Source: Caballeronia udeis
GTDB lineage: Bacteria; Pseudomonadota; Gammaproteobacteria; Burkholderiales; Burkholderiaceae
Reading direction: 5' to 3'
Length of the DNA stretch: 64,000 nt
NCBI RefSeq assembly: GCF_001544555.2
Contig: NZ_FCOK02000047.1
Location: 1 to 64,000 of the forward strand
The notes beneath the pieces are model-generated. The model worked only from the letters and a program-made list of their open reading frames with translations. It was not told where the DNA came from and made no database searches. Shown here in pieces: positions 23,768 through 32,566 of the stretch. How positions within the stretch are numbered: position 1 is the stretch's first letter; each line of letters begins with the position of its first letter. The translations under genes were made by a program, and so were the position numbers.

Positions 23768-24379
23768 CTACCGGGACACGAGCAACGCCCCGGCAATCCA
23801 CCACATCACAATCCCCACGATCACATCGAGCACCCTCCACGAGATATCTTTCTCGAAGAGAGGCTGGAGCAAGCGCGCACCGAACCCAAGCGCGGTGAAC
23901 CAGATGATTGACGAACACATTGCCCCTGCGGCGAACCACGCGTTCCCCGGCCAGCCGTACCGGGCACCAATGCCGCCGAGCAACACAACGGTATCGAGAT
24001 AAACGTGCGGATTCAGCAGCGATAAAGCCAGTACGGTCGATACCGCGCTCAACACCGTCTGCGACTCTCCGTTCTCGGTGTGTAAATGTCCCGGCCCCTT
24101 CCACGCCGCGTGGAACGCCCGCAGACCGTAGAGAAACAGAAACACGGCTCCCGCCCAGCGAATGACCCCCAGCAGCGCTGGTACTCGTGCAATCAGCGCC
24201 CCCATTCCGCCAATACCGAACCCGATCAGCAATACGTCGATCAGTGCGCAGATAAAAACGACCCAGCCCACGTGCCGCCGTTTCAGGCCTTGCCGCAACA
24301 CAAATGCGTTTTGAGCTCCAATCGCGATAATCAGGCTTGCGCCGAGCCCGGCGCCGGATAAAAAAACAGCTGTCGTCAT
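23768..24379 (-). CDS. LysE/ArgO-type amino acid exporter
   Basis: The 203-residue protein has the LysE-family signature GASLIIAIGAQNAFVLRQGL at the first helix, about six hydrophobic segments, and a conserved LNPHVYLDTVVLLG segment typical of ArgO/LysE. It would export arginine or lysine at the inner membrane. Its ATG overlaps the stop of maiA (ATGA), so the two are co-transcribed. The linkage to aromatic degradation has no obvious metabolic logic. Such transporters are usually controlled by LysG/ArgP regulators, and none is seen nearby. Confidence 0.9.
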   Translation of the reverse strand: MTTAVFLSGAGLGASLIIAIGAQNAFVLRQGLKRRHVGWVVFICALIDVLLIGFGIGGMGALIARVPALLGVIRWAGAVFLFLYGLRAFHAAWKGPGHLHTENGESQTVLSAVSTVLALSLLNPHVYLDTVVLLGGIGARYGWPGNAWFAAGAMCSSIIWFTALGFGARLLQPLFEKDISWRVLDVIVGIVMWWIAGALLVSR

Positions 24380-25020
24380 TCGGCGTCCGGTTGCTGCCCA
24401 GGCGCGGCACGCGCGAACGCATCGATTTGCCCGGCGTGATTCGCGATACGTTCGATCGTCGGATAACGGCTCATATCGAGATTAAAGCGCTGCGCGTTGA
24501 ACACTTGCGGCACGAGGCACAGATCCGCGAGCGTGGGAGTATCGCCGAAACACAGCTTGCCCACGCGCGAGTCGTTCGCAAGCCGCTTTTCAAGCGACTC
24601 GAAACCCGACTCCAGCCAATGCCGGTACCAAGCGTCTTTCTCTTCATTACCAACCTTCAGCGTGTGCTTCAGATATTTCAGCACGCGCAGGTTGTCGACG
24701 GGGTGAATCTCGCACGCAACCTGAAGCGCGACCGAACGGACGAACGCGCGATCCAACGCCGTGCCCGGCAACAACGGTGGCTCGGGATGCGTCTCTTCCA
24801 GGTATTCGATGATCGCAAGCGACTGTGTAAGCACGTTGTCGCCGTCGATAAACGTTGGCACGATGCCGTCCGGATTCAGTTCGCGATAGTCTGGCTTCAG
24901 TTGTTCCCCGCCATCGCGCAGAAGATGGATTGGCGCGTACTCGTAAGCGAGCCCTTTGAGATTCAGCGCGATTCGCACGCGGTACGCCGCGGAGCTACGA
25001 AAATAGCTGTATAGCTTCAT
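24376..25020 (-). CDS. maiA: Maleylacetoacetate isomerase
   Basis: MaiA is a zeta-class glutathione transferase that isomerises maleylacetoacetate to fumarylacetoacetate. The 214-residue product has the zeta motif YFRSSAAYRVRIALNLKGL, the thioredoxin-fold GIVPTFIDGD and QSLAIIEYLEE, and the C-terminal helical domain TPTLADLCLVPQVFNAQRF. Just upstream on the same strand is a fumarylacetoacetate-hydrolase-family gene, the next step of the tyrosine/homogentisate pathway. It overlaps the LysE gene by 4 nt. Confidence 0.94.
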   Translation of the reverse strand: MKLYSYFRSSAAYRVRIALNLKGLAYEYAPIHLLRDGGEQLKPDYRELNPDGIVPTFIDGDNVLTQSLAIIEYLEETHPEPPLLPGTALDRAFVRSVALQVACEIHPVDNLRVLKYLKHTLKVGNEEKDAWYRHWLESGFESLEKRLANDSRVGKLCFGDTPTLADLCLVPQVFNAQRFNLDMSRYPTIERIANHAGQIDAFARAAPGQQPDAE

Positions 25021-25041
25021 GAGTCCCCTCCGTTTTTATAG

Positions 25042-25740
25042 TCAGACCACGCGCACGGAGAACTCTCCGATTCCGTCGACACCGCCCTTCATCAGGTCGC
25101 CCTTTTGAATGGCGCCGACGCCTTCGGGCGTGCCGGTGAAAATCAGGTCGCCGGGGAACAACTCGAACAGCGTCGACAAATACGCGATCGTGTCGCCCAC
25201 GGACCAGATCAGTTGCGAGATGTCGGACCGCTGCTTCTCTTCGCCATTGACGGTCAGCCAGATCGCGCTTTTTTCCAGATGCCCAACCTTTGCTACCGGA
25301 TGAATCGGACCCAGCGGCGCCGAATGATCGAAGCCCTTGGCCGTGTCCCACGGGCGCCCCAGTTTCTTCGCTTCGGCTTGCAGGTCGCGGCGCGTCATGT
25401 CGAGGCCGAGCGCGTAGCCGTAGACGTAATCGAGCGCTTTCCCGGCAGGAATGTCCTTGCCTTGCTTGCCGATTGCCGCCACGAGTTCCATCTCGAAGTG
25501 CACGTTCTTCGACTGCGACGGATAGGGGAATTCGCCGGTCGCACCGGGCGCGACGTACAGGACGGCGTCGGCGGGCTTGGCGAAGAAAAACGGCGGTTCA
25601 CGATCGGGGTCATGCCCCATCTCGCGCGCGTGCGCCTCGTAGTTCCGGCCAACGCAATAAATCCGGCGAACCGGAAACTGGTCGCTGGACCCGACAACGG
25701 GCACCGCAACCGCGGGTGCCGGAGCAAATACGTGACTCAT
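25042..25740 (-). CDS. Fumarylacetoacetate hydrolase family protein
   Basis: The 232-residue frame from ATG 25740 carries the FAH fold cues RIYCVGRNYEAHAREMG, a metal-binding HFEMELVAAIG and YALGLDMTRRDLQ, and LIFTGTPEGVGAIQKGD. It is a short single-domain FAH member, as in fumarylpyruvate or acylpyruvate hydrolases, rather than the long FahA. With maiA 21 nt downstream it may cleave fumarylacetoacetate or fumarylpyruvate. The exact substrate cannot be read from sequence. The upstream ~335 bp before ybiB hold nothing I recognise. Confidence 0.9.
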   Translation of the reverse strand: MSHVFAPAPAVAVPVVGSSDQFPVRRIYCVGRNYEAHAREMGHDPDREPPFFFAKPADAVLYVAPGATGEFPYPSQSKNVHFEMELVAAIGKQGKDIPAGKALDYVYGYALGLDMTRRDLQAEAKKLGRPWDTAKGFDHSAPLGPIHPVAKVGHLEKSAIWLTVNGEEKQRSDISQLIWSVGDTIAYLSTLFELFPGDLIFTGTPEGVGAIQKGDLMKGGVDGIGEFSVRVV

Positions 25741-26075
25741 TGCGCTTTCTCCTGTTTGATGAAGCATCGACCTGAACCTCAAGTTTAACGTGCATAGATA
25801 CCCGTCGCGACTCGGCTGAACGGCCTAAGAGCCCCGGGGCAACGAACCCAGAAACCAGCCGCTGGTCTGCGATTCCCGTGGGCGGTCTTGAACCCGCGAC
25901 CATCGAACAAACGAGCAGGCAAGTGCTCCGAAAACCCTCCGCCGAACAACCCCGCGACTTGCAAGCCCGGCTCAAATGCGGTACTGAATGTGATTCCTGT
26001 ATTTCCTGAATTGCAGCGCCTATCGTGTACAAGGCGATTCAGCCCCATACGCCGGCCGCCCGCTCAGACCAATCA

Positions 26076-27035
26076 ATGACCGACACAACTGCTTTCCCGT
26101 GCGCCCGTTTCATCAAGGAAATCGGCCGCGGGCCGAACGGCGCGCGAGCGCTGACCCGAGAGGACACCTACGCCCTCTACGAAGCCATGCTCGACAACCG
26201 CGTCTCGGATCTGGAACTCGGCGCCGTGTTGCTGGCGTATCGGGTGAAAGGCGAAACGGCTGCCGAACTCGCCGCGATGCTGGCGGCTGCGCATCGCTCG
26301 TTCGAACCGCTGCATATTCAGAATGGCCGCGACCATGCGCGGCCCGTCTCCATCCCCACGTACAACGGCGCCCGCAAGCAACCCAACCTGACGCCACTGC
26401 TGGCGATGCTGCTCGCGCGGGACGGCGTGCCGGTGCTCGTGCATGGCGTAACGACCGACCCTGGCCGCGTGACGAGCGCTGCGATTTTCGCCGAACTGGG
26501 CATTCCGGAATCCACTTCCCACGATGAAATCGAGGACAACCTCGCCTCGCGACGGCTGGCGTTCGCACCAATCACCGTGCTCGCGCCCAAGCTTGCGCGC
26601 CTGCTCGCGATCCGGCGGATCATGGGCGTGAGAAATTCCACGCATACGCTGGTGAAGATCCTGCAACCGTTCGCGCAACCTGGTTTGCGGCTGGTGAACT
26701 ACACGCATCCGGAGTACCGCGAGAGCCTGACTGGGCTATTCACCGAACATCCCGATGCAGCGGCCGGCGGCGCCCTGCTCGCACGGGGGACGGAAGGCGA
26801 AGCGGTAGCGGATACGCGCCGGCAGGTGCAGGTGGACTGGTTCCACGAAGGCCGCACGGAAACGCTGCTATCGGCGGAGCGCTCATCGCCCGACGCGCCT
26901 GCGGTGGCCTTGCCCGAGGCCCTGGATGCCGCTACCACCGCACGCTGGATCGAAACCGTTCTGCGCGGCGAAGCACCCATTCCGCCCGCACTCGCTCGTC
27001 AGGCGGAGTTGATTGCGGACATCGTCAGGCGCTAG
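26076..27035 (+). CDS. ybiB: YbiB/TrpD2 DNA-binding protein
   Basis: The 319-residue product belongs to the glycosyltransferase-3/TrpD-like fold used by YbiB. It shows the helical N-terminus LTREDTYALYEAMLDNRVSDLELGAVLLAYR (cue: SDLELGAVLLAYRVKG), IPTYNGARKQPNLTPLLA, a Gly-free phosphate loop region GVTTDPGRVTSAAIF, and RRIMGVRNSTHTLVKILQP. E. coli YbiB lacks enzyme activity and binds DNA. The ATG at 26076 starts MTDTTAFPCARFIKEIG; the earlier ATG at 26025 adds a non-conserved tail. It is monocistronic. Confidence 0.88.
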   Translation: MTDTTAFPCARFIKEIGRGPNGARALTREDTYALYEAMLDNRVSDLELGAVLLAYRVKGETAAELAAMLAAAHRSFEPLHIQNGRDHARPVSIPTYNGARKQPNLTPLLAMLLARDGVPVLVHGVTTDPGRVTSAAIFAELGIPESTSHDEIEDNLASRRLAFAPITVLAPKLARLLAIRRIMGVRNSTHTLVKILQPFAQPGLRLVNYTHPEYRESLTGLFTEHPDAAAGGALLARGTEGEAVADTRRQVQVDWFHEGRTETLLSAERSSPDAPAVALPEALDAATTARWIETVLRGEAPIPPALARQAELIADIVRR

Positions 27036-27076
27036 GGCATTTGCTAAGGCATTCTTCAGTCGAGAAAGCGTGTCTG

Positions 27077-27106
27077 TTGACAAAAGCGCGCGCCCTGCGC
27101 TAATGT
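27077..27106 (+). promoter_or_regulatory. Sigma70 promoter for leuA
   Basis: TTGACA at 27077-27082 and TAATGT at 27101-27106 are separated by 18 nt. They lie ~370 nt before leuA and ~200 nt before its upstream ORF, so the transcript would have a long leader. Confidence 0.6.
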
Positions 27107-27313
27107 GCAGAAATGAGCTTTACCCAATTCCCCTCCCTTCGAATTACTCAGGGTCGCCTAGCGCGGCCCCTATCGCTACGTCTAGCGTAAGTCGCTAAAC
27201 GTGGCGCCGCGCGTTCCTCGCGCGGTCCCGCCCGCAGTTTCGTAGTCCCCTTTTACCACCCGTAGTCGTTTGCTTTCGTCCGCTCATCCGCGGCTCGAAA
27301 ACGCGAGGATCAC

Positions 27314-27487
27314 ATGCACGCTGCATTTGCATCGTTCACGTTCGTCACCGGCGTCACCCACGCCACGGGACATCGCGAACCTGTGCAGCACGCATCGGAA
27401 CGATGCCGGCAAGCCGCCGGCCACTCGCCCACCTCGCAGCGACTGCGCTTTCACGCGTACAACGCGTTCAGCCGAGGCCCACGATGA
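27314..27487 (+). CDS. Upstream ORF overlapping leuA
   Basis: A 57-codon frame starts at ATG 27314, preceded by GAGGATCAC, and ends TGA at 27485-27487, overlapping the first ATG of leuA (ATGA). The product (MHAAFASFTFVTGVTHATG, then RCRQAAGHSPTSQR) has no domain and only one Leu codon, so it is not a classic leucine attenuator peptide. The overlap would couple leuA translation to it. It may be a regulatory upstream ORF or merely open by chance in GC-rich DNA. Confidence 0.45.
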   Translation: MHAAFASFTFVTGVTHATGHREPVQHASERCRQAAGHSPTSQRLRFHAYNAFSRGPR

Positions 27488-29145
27488 TGATGCGCAACCC
27501 TTCCGAGAAATACCGCCCTTTCCCTCAAGTCAACCTCAACGGCCGCCGATGGCCCACTCGTACGATCGAGCGCGCGCCCATCTGGATGAGCACCGATCTT
27601 CGAGACGGCAACCAGGCCCTGATCGACCCGATGAGTATTGAAGCCAAGCTCGAGTTCTTCGAGATGCTGGTGGCGGTGGGTTTCAAGGAAATCGAAGTGG
27701 GCTTTCCGTCGGCATCGCAGACGGATTTCGACTTCGTGCGCAAGCTGATCGTGGAAAACCGCATTCCCGCCGGTGTCACCATTGAAGTGCTCGTGCAGTC
27801 GCGCCGCGAACTCATCGAGCGGACTTTTGAAGCAGTGGAAGGCGCCCCCCGGGTGATCGTGCACCTGTACAACGCAATCGCGCCGTCGTTTCGCAAGATC
27901 GTCTTCGCGCAGTCCAAGGAAGAGACCAAGGCGCTGGCCGTGGAAGGCACGCGGATCATCAAGGAGTGCGCCGCCGCGCAACCTGGCACCCATTGGATTT
28001 ATCAGTATTCGCCGGAAACGTTCAGCATGACCGAGCTGTCGTTTTCCCGCGAAGTCTGCGACGCCGTCGCGCAAATGTGGCGTCCCACGCCCGACCACAA
28101 GATGATCGTGAACTTGCCGGCGACCGTGGAAGCCGCCATGCCGAACGTGTTCGCCGACCAGATCGAGTGGATGGATCGGAACATGAGTTATCGCGACAGC
28201 ATCGTGCTCTCCGTGCATCCGCATAACGATCGCGGCACGGCAGTCGCCGCCGCGGAACTCGCGATCCTTGCGGGCGCCGAGCGTGTGGAAGGCTGCCTCT
28301 TTGGCAACGGCGAGCGCACGGGCAACGTGGATCTCGTCACGCTCGCAATGAATTTGTACACGCAGGGTATCGACCCTGGTCTGGATTTTTCGGATATCGA
28401 CGGCGTGCGCCGCGTGGTCGAGCGCTGCAACCGGATTGCCGTGCATCCGCGTCACCCGTATGCCGGCGATCTCGTGTTCACGGCTTTCTCCGGCTCGCAT
28501 CAGGACGCCATCCGCAAGGGGTTTGCCCAGCGCGAAGCGGGCACGGTGTGGGATGTGCCCTATCTCCCCATCGACCCGGCCGATCTCGGCCGCAGCTACG
28601 ACGCCGTGATCCGCGTGAACAGCCAGTCGGGCAAAGGCGGCGCGACGTATCTGCTCGAACGCGGCCTGGGCTTCACGCCGCCGCGCCGCGTCCAGATCGA
28701 ATTCAGCCACGCCGTGCAGAAAGTCGCCGATGCTTCCGGCGCGGAAGTCTCCGGCGACGCCATTTGCGCATTGTTCAAGCGCGAATACTTCGAGGTACGA
28801 GGGCCGGCGTCGCGAGTGGATGCGTCGACCATGCACTTCGATGGACGCACCGTGAAGCTGCCCGTATCCACGGTTGCTGACGAGCCGCACGCGCGGGCAG
28901 TCGCTGCGGCCGTGGTCAGCGTGGCGGGTGTGGCAGTCGAGGTGACATCGTTTGAAACCGCTGCGACCGCGAAGGGCGAGACGGCGGTGTTTATCGGCTG
29001 CCGGATCGGCGATCAGGTCATGCGGTTCGGCGTCGCCGTGCATGCAACCGCGACTCAGGCGGTCGCCGATGCCATTGTCAGTGCGGTAAATCGCGCGCGC
29101 TGGGCCGGGCGGAAGCAAGTGGAAAGCGAGGCGGTCGCCGCGTAA
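27484..29145 (+). CDS. leuA: 2-isopropylmalate synthase
   Basis: LeuA condenses acetyl-CoA with 2-oxoisovalerate, the first committed step of leucine synthesis. The 553-residue enzyme shows WMSTDLRDGNQALIDPM (catalytic and metal-binding Asp/Arg), the SVHPHNDRGT metal His pair, and GNGERTGNVDLV. A C-terminal allosteric domain (~430-553) is expected to bind leucine. The size and N-terminus (PSEKYRPFPQVNLNGRRWP) match the long LeuA2 type. Three successive ATGs (27484, 27487, 27490) are possible starts. It follows the overlapping upstream ORF. Confidence 0.97.
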   Translation: MMMRNPSEKYRPFPQVNLNGRRWPTRTIERAPIWMSTDLRDGNQALIDPMSIEAKLEFFEMLVAVGFKEIEVGFPSASQTDFDFVRKLIVENRIPAGVTIEVLVQSRRELIERTFEAVEGAPRVIVHLYNAIAPSFRKIVFAQSKEETKALAVEGTRIIKECAAAQPGTHWIYQYSPETFSMTELSFSREVCDAVAQMWRPTPDHKMIVNLPATVEAAMPNVFADQIEWMDRNMSYRDSIVLSVHPHNDRGTAVAAAELAILAGAERVEGCLFGNGERTGNVDLVTLAMNLYTQGIDPGLDFSDIDGVRRVVERCNRIAVHPRHPYAGDLVFTAFSGSHQDAIRKGFAQREAGTVWDVPYLPIDPADLGRSYDAVIRVNSQSGKGGATYLLERGLGFTPPRRVQIEFSHAVQKVADASGAEVSGDAICALFKREYFEVRGPASRVDASTMHFDGRTVKLPVSTVADEPHARAVAAAVVSVAGVAVEVTSFETAATAKGETAVFIGCRIGDQVMRFGVAVHATATQAVADAIVSAVNRARWAGRKQVESEAVAA

Positions 29146-29387
29146 CGAGCGCGGCTTTCTTTCCAGCAACGAGCAGCGAGGTGGATAAAACGCGCTGGAA
29201 TTGGCCCAGACGTGGGCCAAAGGAATTCGGTGATGCTGCGAGACACCGTTTTCCAGCCCAAGCGCGGCAGAAGTTTGCGAAGCAGGCAATAAAACACGAT
29301 ACCGGTATTGGCATGGCGACCGGCGCTCACAAGGCGCCAGCCCGCCGGCCGAACCGCGACGCCCGACCGAACGGCGTCGAACCGGTG

Positions 29388-29783
29388 CTAATCCAGCGCC
29401 ACGCGTGTTGCCTGCATCGCGAGCAACTGCCATTGCTCATCGACCTGAATGTGGATGGCCGTGTAGGCGATGGGGAACAGCAAGGCGCCGTTCTTCGACT
29501 CCATCTCGAGCAGCGCACGCCCATACACAATCCACGTGTCCCGCCCGCCGGGCACCAGCTCCTGCGACTGAATCTCGATCTGCCGATAGCGCCGGCGCCC
29601 TGCCGTGATCGCATCAATGAACTGACGCTTCGTCTCGCGCTTGCCATTGGTGTGGACGTAGCTGGCGTTCTCCGCCAGCAGCGCGTCCAGCAGTTCGCCG
29701 TCACCGTCGACCATCGCACGGAAGCGGTCGCGCTCGAGCTCACGGATTGCCTCGATGGGTGTACCGATGGGTTGTGCCGGCAT
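29388..29783 (-). CDS. NTF2-like (SnoaL/DUF4440) protein
   Basis: The 131-residue protein has the NTF2-like cone fold pattern: an N-terminal helix IEAIRELERDRFRAMVDGDGELLDALLAENASY, followed by strands ending in YTAIHIQVDEQWQLLAMQATRVA. The TWIVYGRALLEM segment and the pattern of DGDGEL are typical of DUF4440 members. Its ligand is unknown. It lies 46 bp downstream of the PagL gene on the same strand. Confidence 0.82.
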   Translation of the reverse strand: MPAQPIGTPIEAIRELERDRFRAMVDGDGELLDALLAENASYVHTNGKRETKRQFIDAITAGRRRYRQIEIQSQELVPGGRDTWIVYGRALLEMESKNGALLFPIAYTAIHIQVDEQWQLLAMQATRVALD

Positions 29784-29829
29784 CTGTCGATTCCTTTCGC
29801 GCTTGAGGAACCGATGGACGCGGTCCTCG

Positions 29830-30396
29830 TCAGAAGTTGTACTGCAGATATATCTGGCTGAAATTTATACCAGGATTCGGGTGTTCGATACCGGCGTTGG
29901 ATAAATGCTGAAACCGGAAGCCCGCCTGGTAGTTTTGATGCGCGCCGAATTGAGCCCCCACACCCACGACGTCGGCAAACTGAAAGGCCGAAGAGAACGT
30001 CCGCGTCTCCGTCTCGCGAACATGCGACAGGAGGCGTACACCCACGCCCGCTTCCACGTAGGGTCGAAACCATCCCGAACTCTTGATGAAGCGGAACATT
30101 GGTGTGAGGCCGAATTCCCAGATGCTCGGATTCGATGCCTGGTTTTCGCGAATATCCCAGTAGGCCACGTGCGCTTCACCCACAACGGTGAAGTGGAAAC
30201 CGCCGATTTCCCACCACGTCCAGTTGGGGTCCCAGACTACGCCTACATCCGCTTTCCGGACGTCATGGTCGGCAACCCCGCCTGCGATCTGCAGGCCGAA
30301 CTGATCGGCGTGGGCAGTGGCCGAAGCCAACGCCAGCGAGCCGAACAAGGCACCGTAAAGAGAGCACTTTTGCCAGACACTTTTCTTCTTATGCAT
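29830..30396 (-). CDS. pagL: Lipid A 3-O-deacylase PagL
   Basis: PagL is an outer-membrane beta-barrel enzyme that removes the 3-O acyl chain of lipid A. The 188-residue product has a signal peptide (ending ATAHA), barrel strands, and the catalytic His-Ser pair in FRFQHLSNAGIEHPNPG near the C-terminus, with the terminal Phe (LQYNF) expected of barrels. The catalytic block lies where PagL has it. It is divergent from rpoH with a 385-bp gap, so envelope stress and heat-shock promoters may share that space. Confidence 0.9.
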   Translation of the reverse strand: MHKKKSVWQKCSLYGALFGSLALASATAHADQFGLQIAGGVADHDVRKADVGVVWDPNWTWWEIGGFHFTVVGEAHVAYWDIRENQASNPSIWEFGLTPMFRFIKSSGWFRPYVEAGVGVRLLSHVRETETRTFSSAFQFADVVGVGAQFGAHQNYQAGFRFQHLSNAGIEHPNPGINFSQIYLQYNF

Positions 30397-30697
30397 GAAT
30401 ACTCCGGAGCTGGATTCTCAGAAGACAGGCTCGCCGCCGACGCAGCAAGCCGCCATTTTAGAGACGGTCTCGAAATTGTGCTCAGAAGAGTTCTGCCGAA
30501 TGGGGAAAACACGGAATTAAGTTTCGTTGAATCCTGATTGGCGGGTAAATCGTGCGAAATCTTGCAAATTTCTTTCGGCAAGTTTGACAGAGAAAGCGTT
30601 TTGCGAGGTGCAACGGTACGGGAAACCACTTATCGGCTATTGGAGCGTTGATTCTAATAGTGTATGGGAACTTGACCACACATCCACTCTCTAATCT

Positions 30698-30724
30698 TTA
30701 GCACTCGAAATGACAGAGTGCTAA
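30698..30724 (+). promoter_or_regulatory. CIRCE element before rpoH
   Basis: TTAGCACTC-N9-GAGTGCTAA is an exact match to the HrcA operator CIRCE. It lies 57 nt before the rpoH start, so HrcA would repress rpoH transcription, linking the two heat-shock circuits. CIRCE sites before rpoH have been described in beta-proteobacteria. Confidence 0.92.
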
Positions 30725-30736
30725 TATCGTGGCTAG

Positions 30737-30760
30737 ACCCGGTTTCTCATCGGGTTTTTT
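30737..30760 (+). terminator. Terminator-like hairpin in the rpoH leader
   Basis: ACCCG and CGGGT pair around a 9-nt loop and are followed by six T. It lies between the CIRCE element and the rpoH ribosome site (AAGGAG). It could attenuate rpoH, or end a short RNA from the CIRCE promoter. The stem is only 5 bp. Confidence 0.5.
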
Positions 30761-30781
30761 GTTGATAAGGAGCATACAAGC

Positions 30782-31717
30782 GTGACCAATGCGATGACCC
30801 TCCCGAATACCGGACACTCGGCACCGGCCAAGGCCGCTTCGGCAGGTGCGCTGACGTTTGCGCAGTCGTCCATGTTGACTGGCCAGATCGGCAACATCGA
30901 CGCCTACATTTCGGCTGTCAACCGGATTCCGATGCTTACGCCGTCGGAAGAACGTCAGTACGCCACTGAATTCCGCGAAAACGACAACCTGGACGCCGCC
31001 CGTCAGCTGGTGCTGTCGCACCTGCGCCTGGTGGTATCGATTGCCCGCAATTATCTGGGATATGGCCTTCCCCACGCCGACCTGATTCAGGAAGGCAATA
31101 TCGGCTTGATGAAAGCCGTGAAACGCTTCGATCCGCAACAGAACGTGCGGCTGGTGTCGTACGCCATGCACTGGATCAAGGCTGAAATTCATGAGTACAT
31201 CCTGCGCAACTGGCGCACGGTGAAAGTGGCGACCACGAAGGCGCAGCGCAAGCTGTTTTTCAATCTTCGCAGCCACAAGACCGGGCACAACGCGTTCACG
31301 CCGGATGAGGTCGATAGCCTGGCGAAAGAGCTCAACGTGAAGCGCGAGGAAGTCGCGGAAATGGAAACGCGTCTTTCCGGCGGCGACATCGCGTTGGAAG
31401 GTCAGATTGACGACGGCGAGGAATCGTACGCGCCTATCGCCTATCTGGCCGACTCACACAATGAGCCGACCAACGTGCTGGCGTCGCGTCAGTTTGACAA
31501 GCTGCAGAGCGAAGGGTTGTCGACCGCGCTCGAATCGCTGGACGAACGCAGCCGCCGGATCGTTCAGGCCCGCTGGCTTGAAGTGGAAGACGACGGCTCG
31601 GGCGGCAAGACGCTGCATGAACTCGCGGACGAGTTCGGCGTGTCCGCAGAACGGATTCGTCAGATCGAAGCGAGCGCAATGAAGAAGATGCGTTCAGCGT
31701 TGAACGAATACGCCTGA
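30782..31717 (+). CDS. rpoH: Heat-shock sigma factor RpoH
   Basis: RpoH (sigma32) directs RNA polymerase to heat-shock promoters. The 311-residue product has region 2 (LRLVVSIARNYLGYGLPHADLIQEG), the RpoH box QRKLFFNLR and region 4 with the helix-turn-helix LADEFGVSAERIRQIEASA. The start is GTG 30782, 9 nt after AAGGAG; ATG 30794 is the alternative. Control is likely at transcription (CIRCE, HrcA), perhaps by the leader hairpin, and by translation as usual for rpoH. A strong terminator follows. Confidence 0.97.
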   Translation: MTNAMTLPNTGHSAPAKAASAGALTFAQSSMLTGQIGNIDAYISAVNRIPMLTPSEERQYATEFRENDNLDAARQLVLSHLRLVVSIARNYLGYGLPHADLIQEGNIGLMKAVKRFDPQQNVRLVSYAMHWIKAEIHEYILRNWRTVKVATTKAQRKLFFNLRSHKTGHNAFTPDEVDSLAKELNVKREEVAEMETRLSGGDIALEGQIDDGEESYAPIAYLADSHNEPTNVLASRQFDKLQSEGLSTALESLDERSRRIVQARWLEVEDDGSGGKTLHELADEFGVSAERIRQIEASAMKKMRSALNEYA

Positions 31718-31753
31718 TGGGCAGCGGGCGGTAGATCGCTCGCCGAAGACTTG

Positions 31754-31790
31754 AAAGCCCGCCGTCGAAAGACGGCGGGCTTTTTCTTTT
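31754..31790 (+). terminator. rpoH terminator
   Basis: Perfect 13-bp arms AAAGCCCGCCGTC and GACGGCGGGCTTT around GAAA, followed by a T-rich tail. It is a strong intrinsic terminator 36 nt after rpoH. Confidence 0.93.
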
Positions 31791-31876
31791 GCGTTTGGTC
31801 TGCGCAATAAAGAACGGCGCCGGAGGTCTCCCTCGGGCGCCGCGTTCTACGCTGCTTGGGGCGAAACCCCTGCCGC

Positions 31877-32566
31877 TTAACGCGACATCATGTGGTGACC
31901 GACGTTATTCAGCACCCACAGCGTCCCTCCGATCACGATCACCGCCACCATCACGGTGAATCCGAACGCGAGCACGTTCCATCGCTGCGATGACGACGTG
32001 TTCATGTGCAGGAAAAACACCAGATACACGAGGATCTGGATGAACGCGAGCACCGCAATGGCGATGATCGATTCTGTCGGCCCCATCAACTGCTGTGTGA
32101 CCACGCCAAAAGCGGCGACAGTCAGCACAACCGACAAGATGAAGCCGAACAGCGTGAAAAACGCCGATAAAAACGCACTGCGCTCCGGTCCGTAACCCTG
32201 GGCGATCAGCAAGCTGAACTCATGGATTTCCAGCCCGATAAACACAGCGCCCAGCAGGAACGTGACACCAAGCCAGGCCAGCAACGCGGTCGACTTGCCC
32301 TTGTGAGCGGCCAGCATGCCGAAACCGAACGTGATGCTGCTCAGCAACAGGATGGCCGTTTCCATCATGACGCCGGGAAGCTCGAAGACGTCCTTGCCTG
32401 ACGGGCCGCCCGCGAACTGATGGCCCATCACGGCGAACACCGTGAACAACGACGCAAAGATGATGCAGTCGGTCATCAGGTACAGCCAGAACCCGAGCAC
32501 GGTATTCGAGGCGCCGTGATCATCGTGTGAACCCGGCAGGTTCAGTGAGAGTGTTTTTTGCAGCAT
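31877..32566 (-). CDS. cyoC: CyoC-CyoD in-frame fusion (apparent deletion)
   Basis: Residues 1-~139 are CyoC, quinol oxidase subunit III (TVLGFWLYLMTDCIIFASLF, GLEIHEFSLLIAQG, ERSAFLSAFFTL). At ~140 the sequence jumps into CyoD, subunit IV (GFILSVVLTVAAFGVV, IIAIAVLAFIQILVYLVFFLHMN). The last ~65 residues of CyoC, including the THG and WHFLD segments, and the first ~20 of CyoD are missing. The junction lies near 32,146. The reading frame is preserved, giving 229 residues, and the CyoD stop is used. Normal operons have separate ~205 and ~110-residue genes. A real deletion or an assembly error are both possible, and bo3 assembly may fail. Confidence 0.8.
   Translation of the reverse strand: MLQKTLSLNLPGSHDDHGASNTVLGFWLYLMTDCIIFASLFTVFAVMGHQFAGGPSGKDVFELPGVMMETAILLLSSITFGFGMLAAHKGKSTALLAWLGVTFLLGAVFIGLEIHEFSLLIAQGYGPERSAFLSAFFTLFGFILSVVLTVAAFGVVTQQLMGPTESIIAIAVLAFIQILVYLVFFLHMNTSSSQRWNVLAFGFTVMVAVIVIGGTLWVLNNVGHHMMSR

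Noticed and set aside
27451..29433. Long open frame antisense to leuA (660 codons)
   Set aside because: It is His/Arg-rich, has no domain, and is the usual third-position effect of a GC-rich gene on the other strand.
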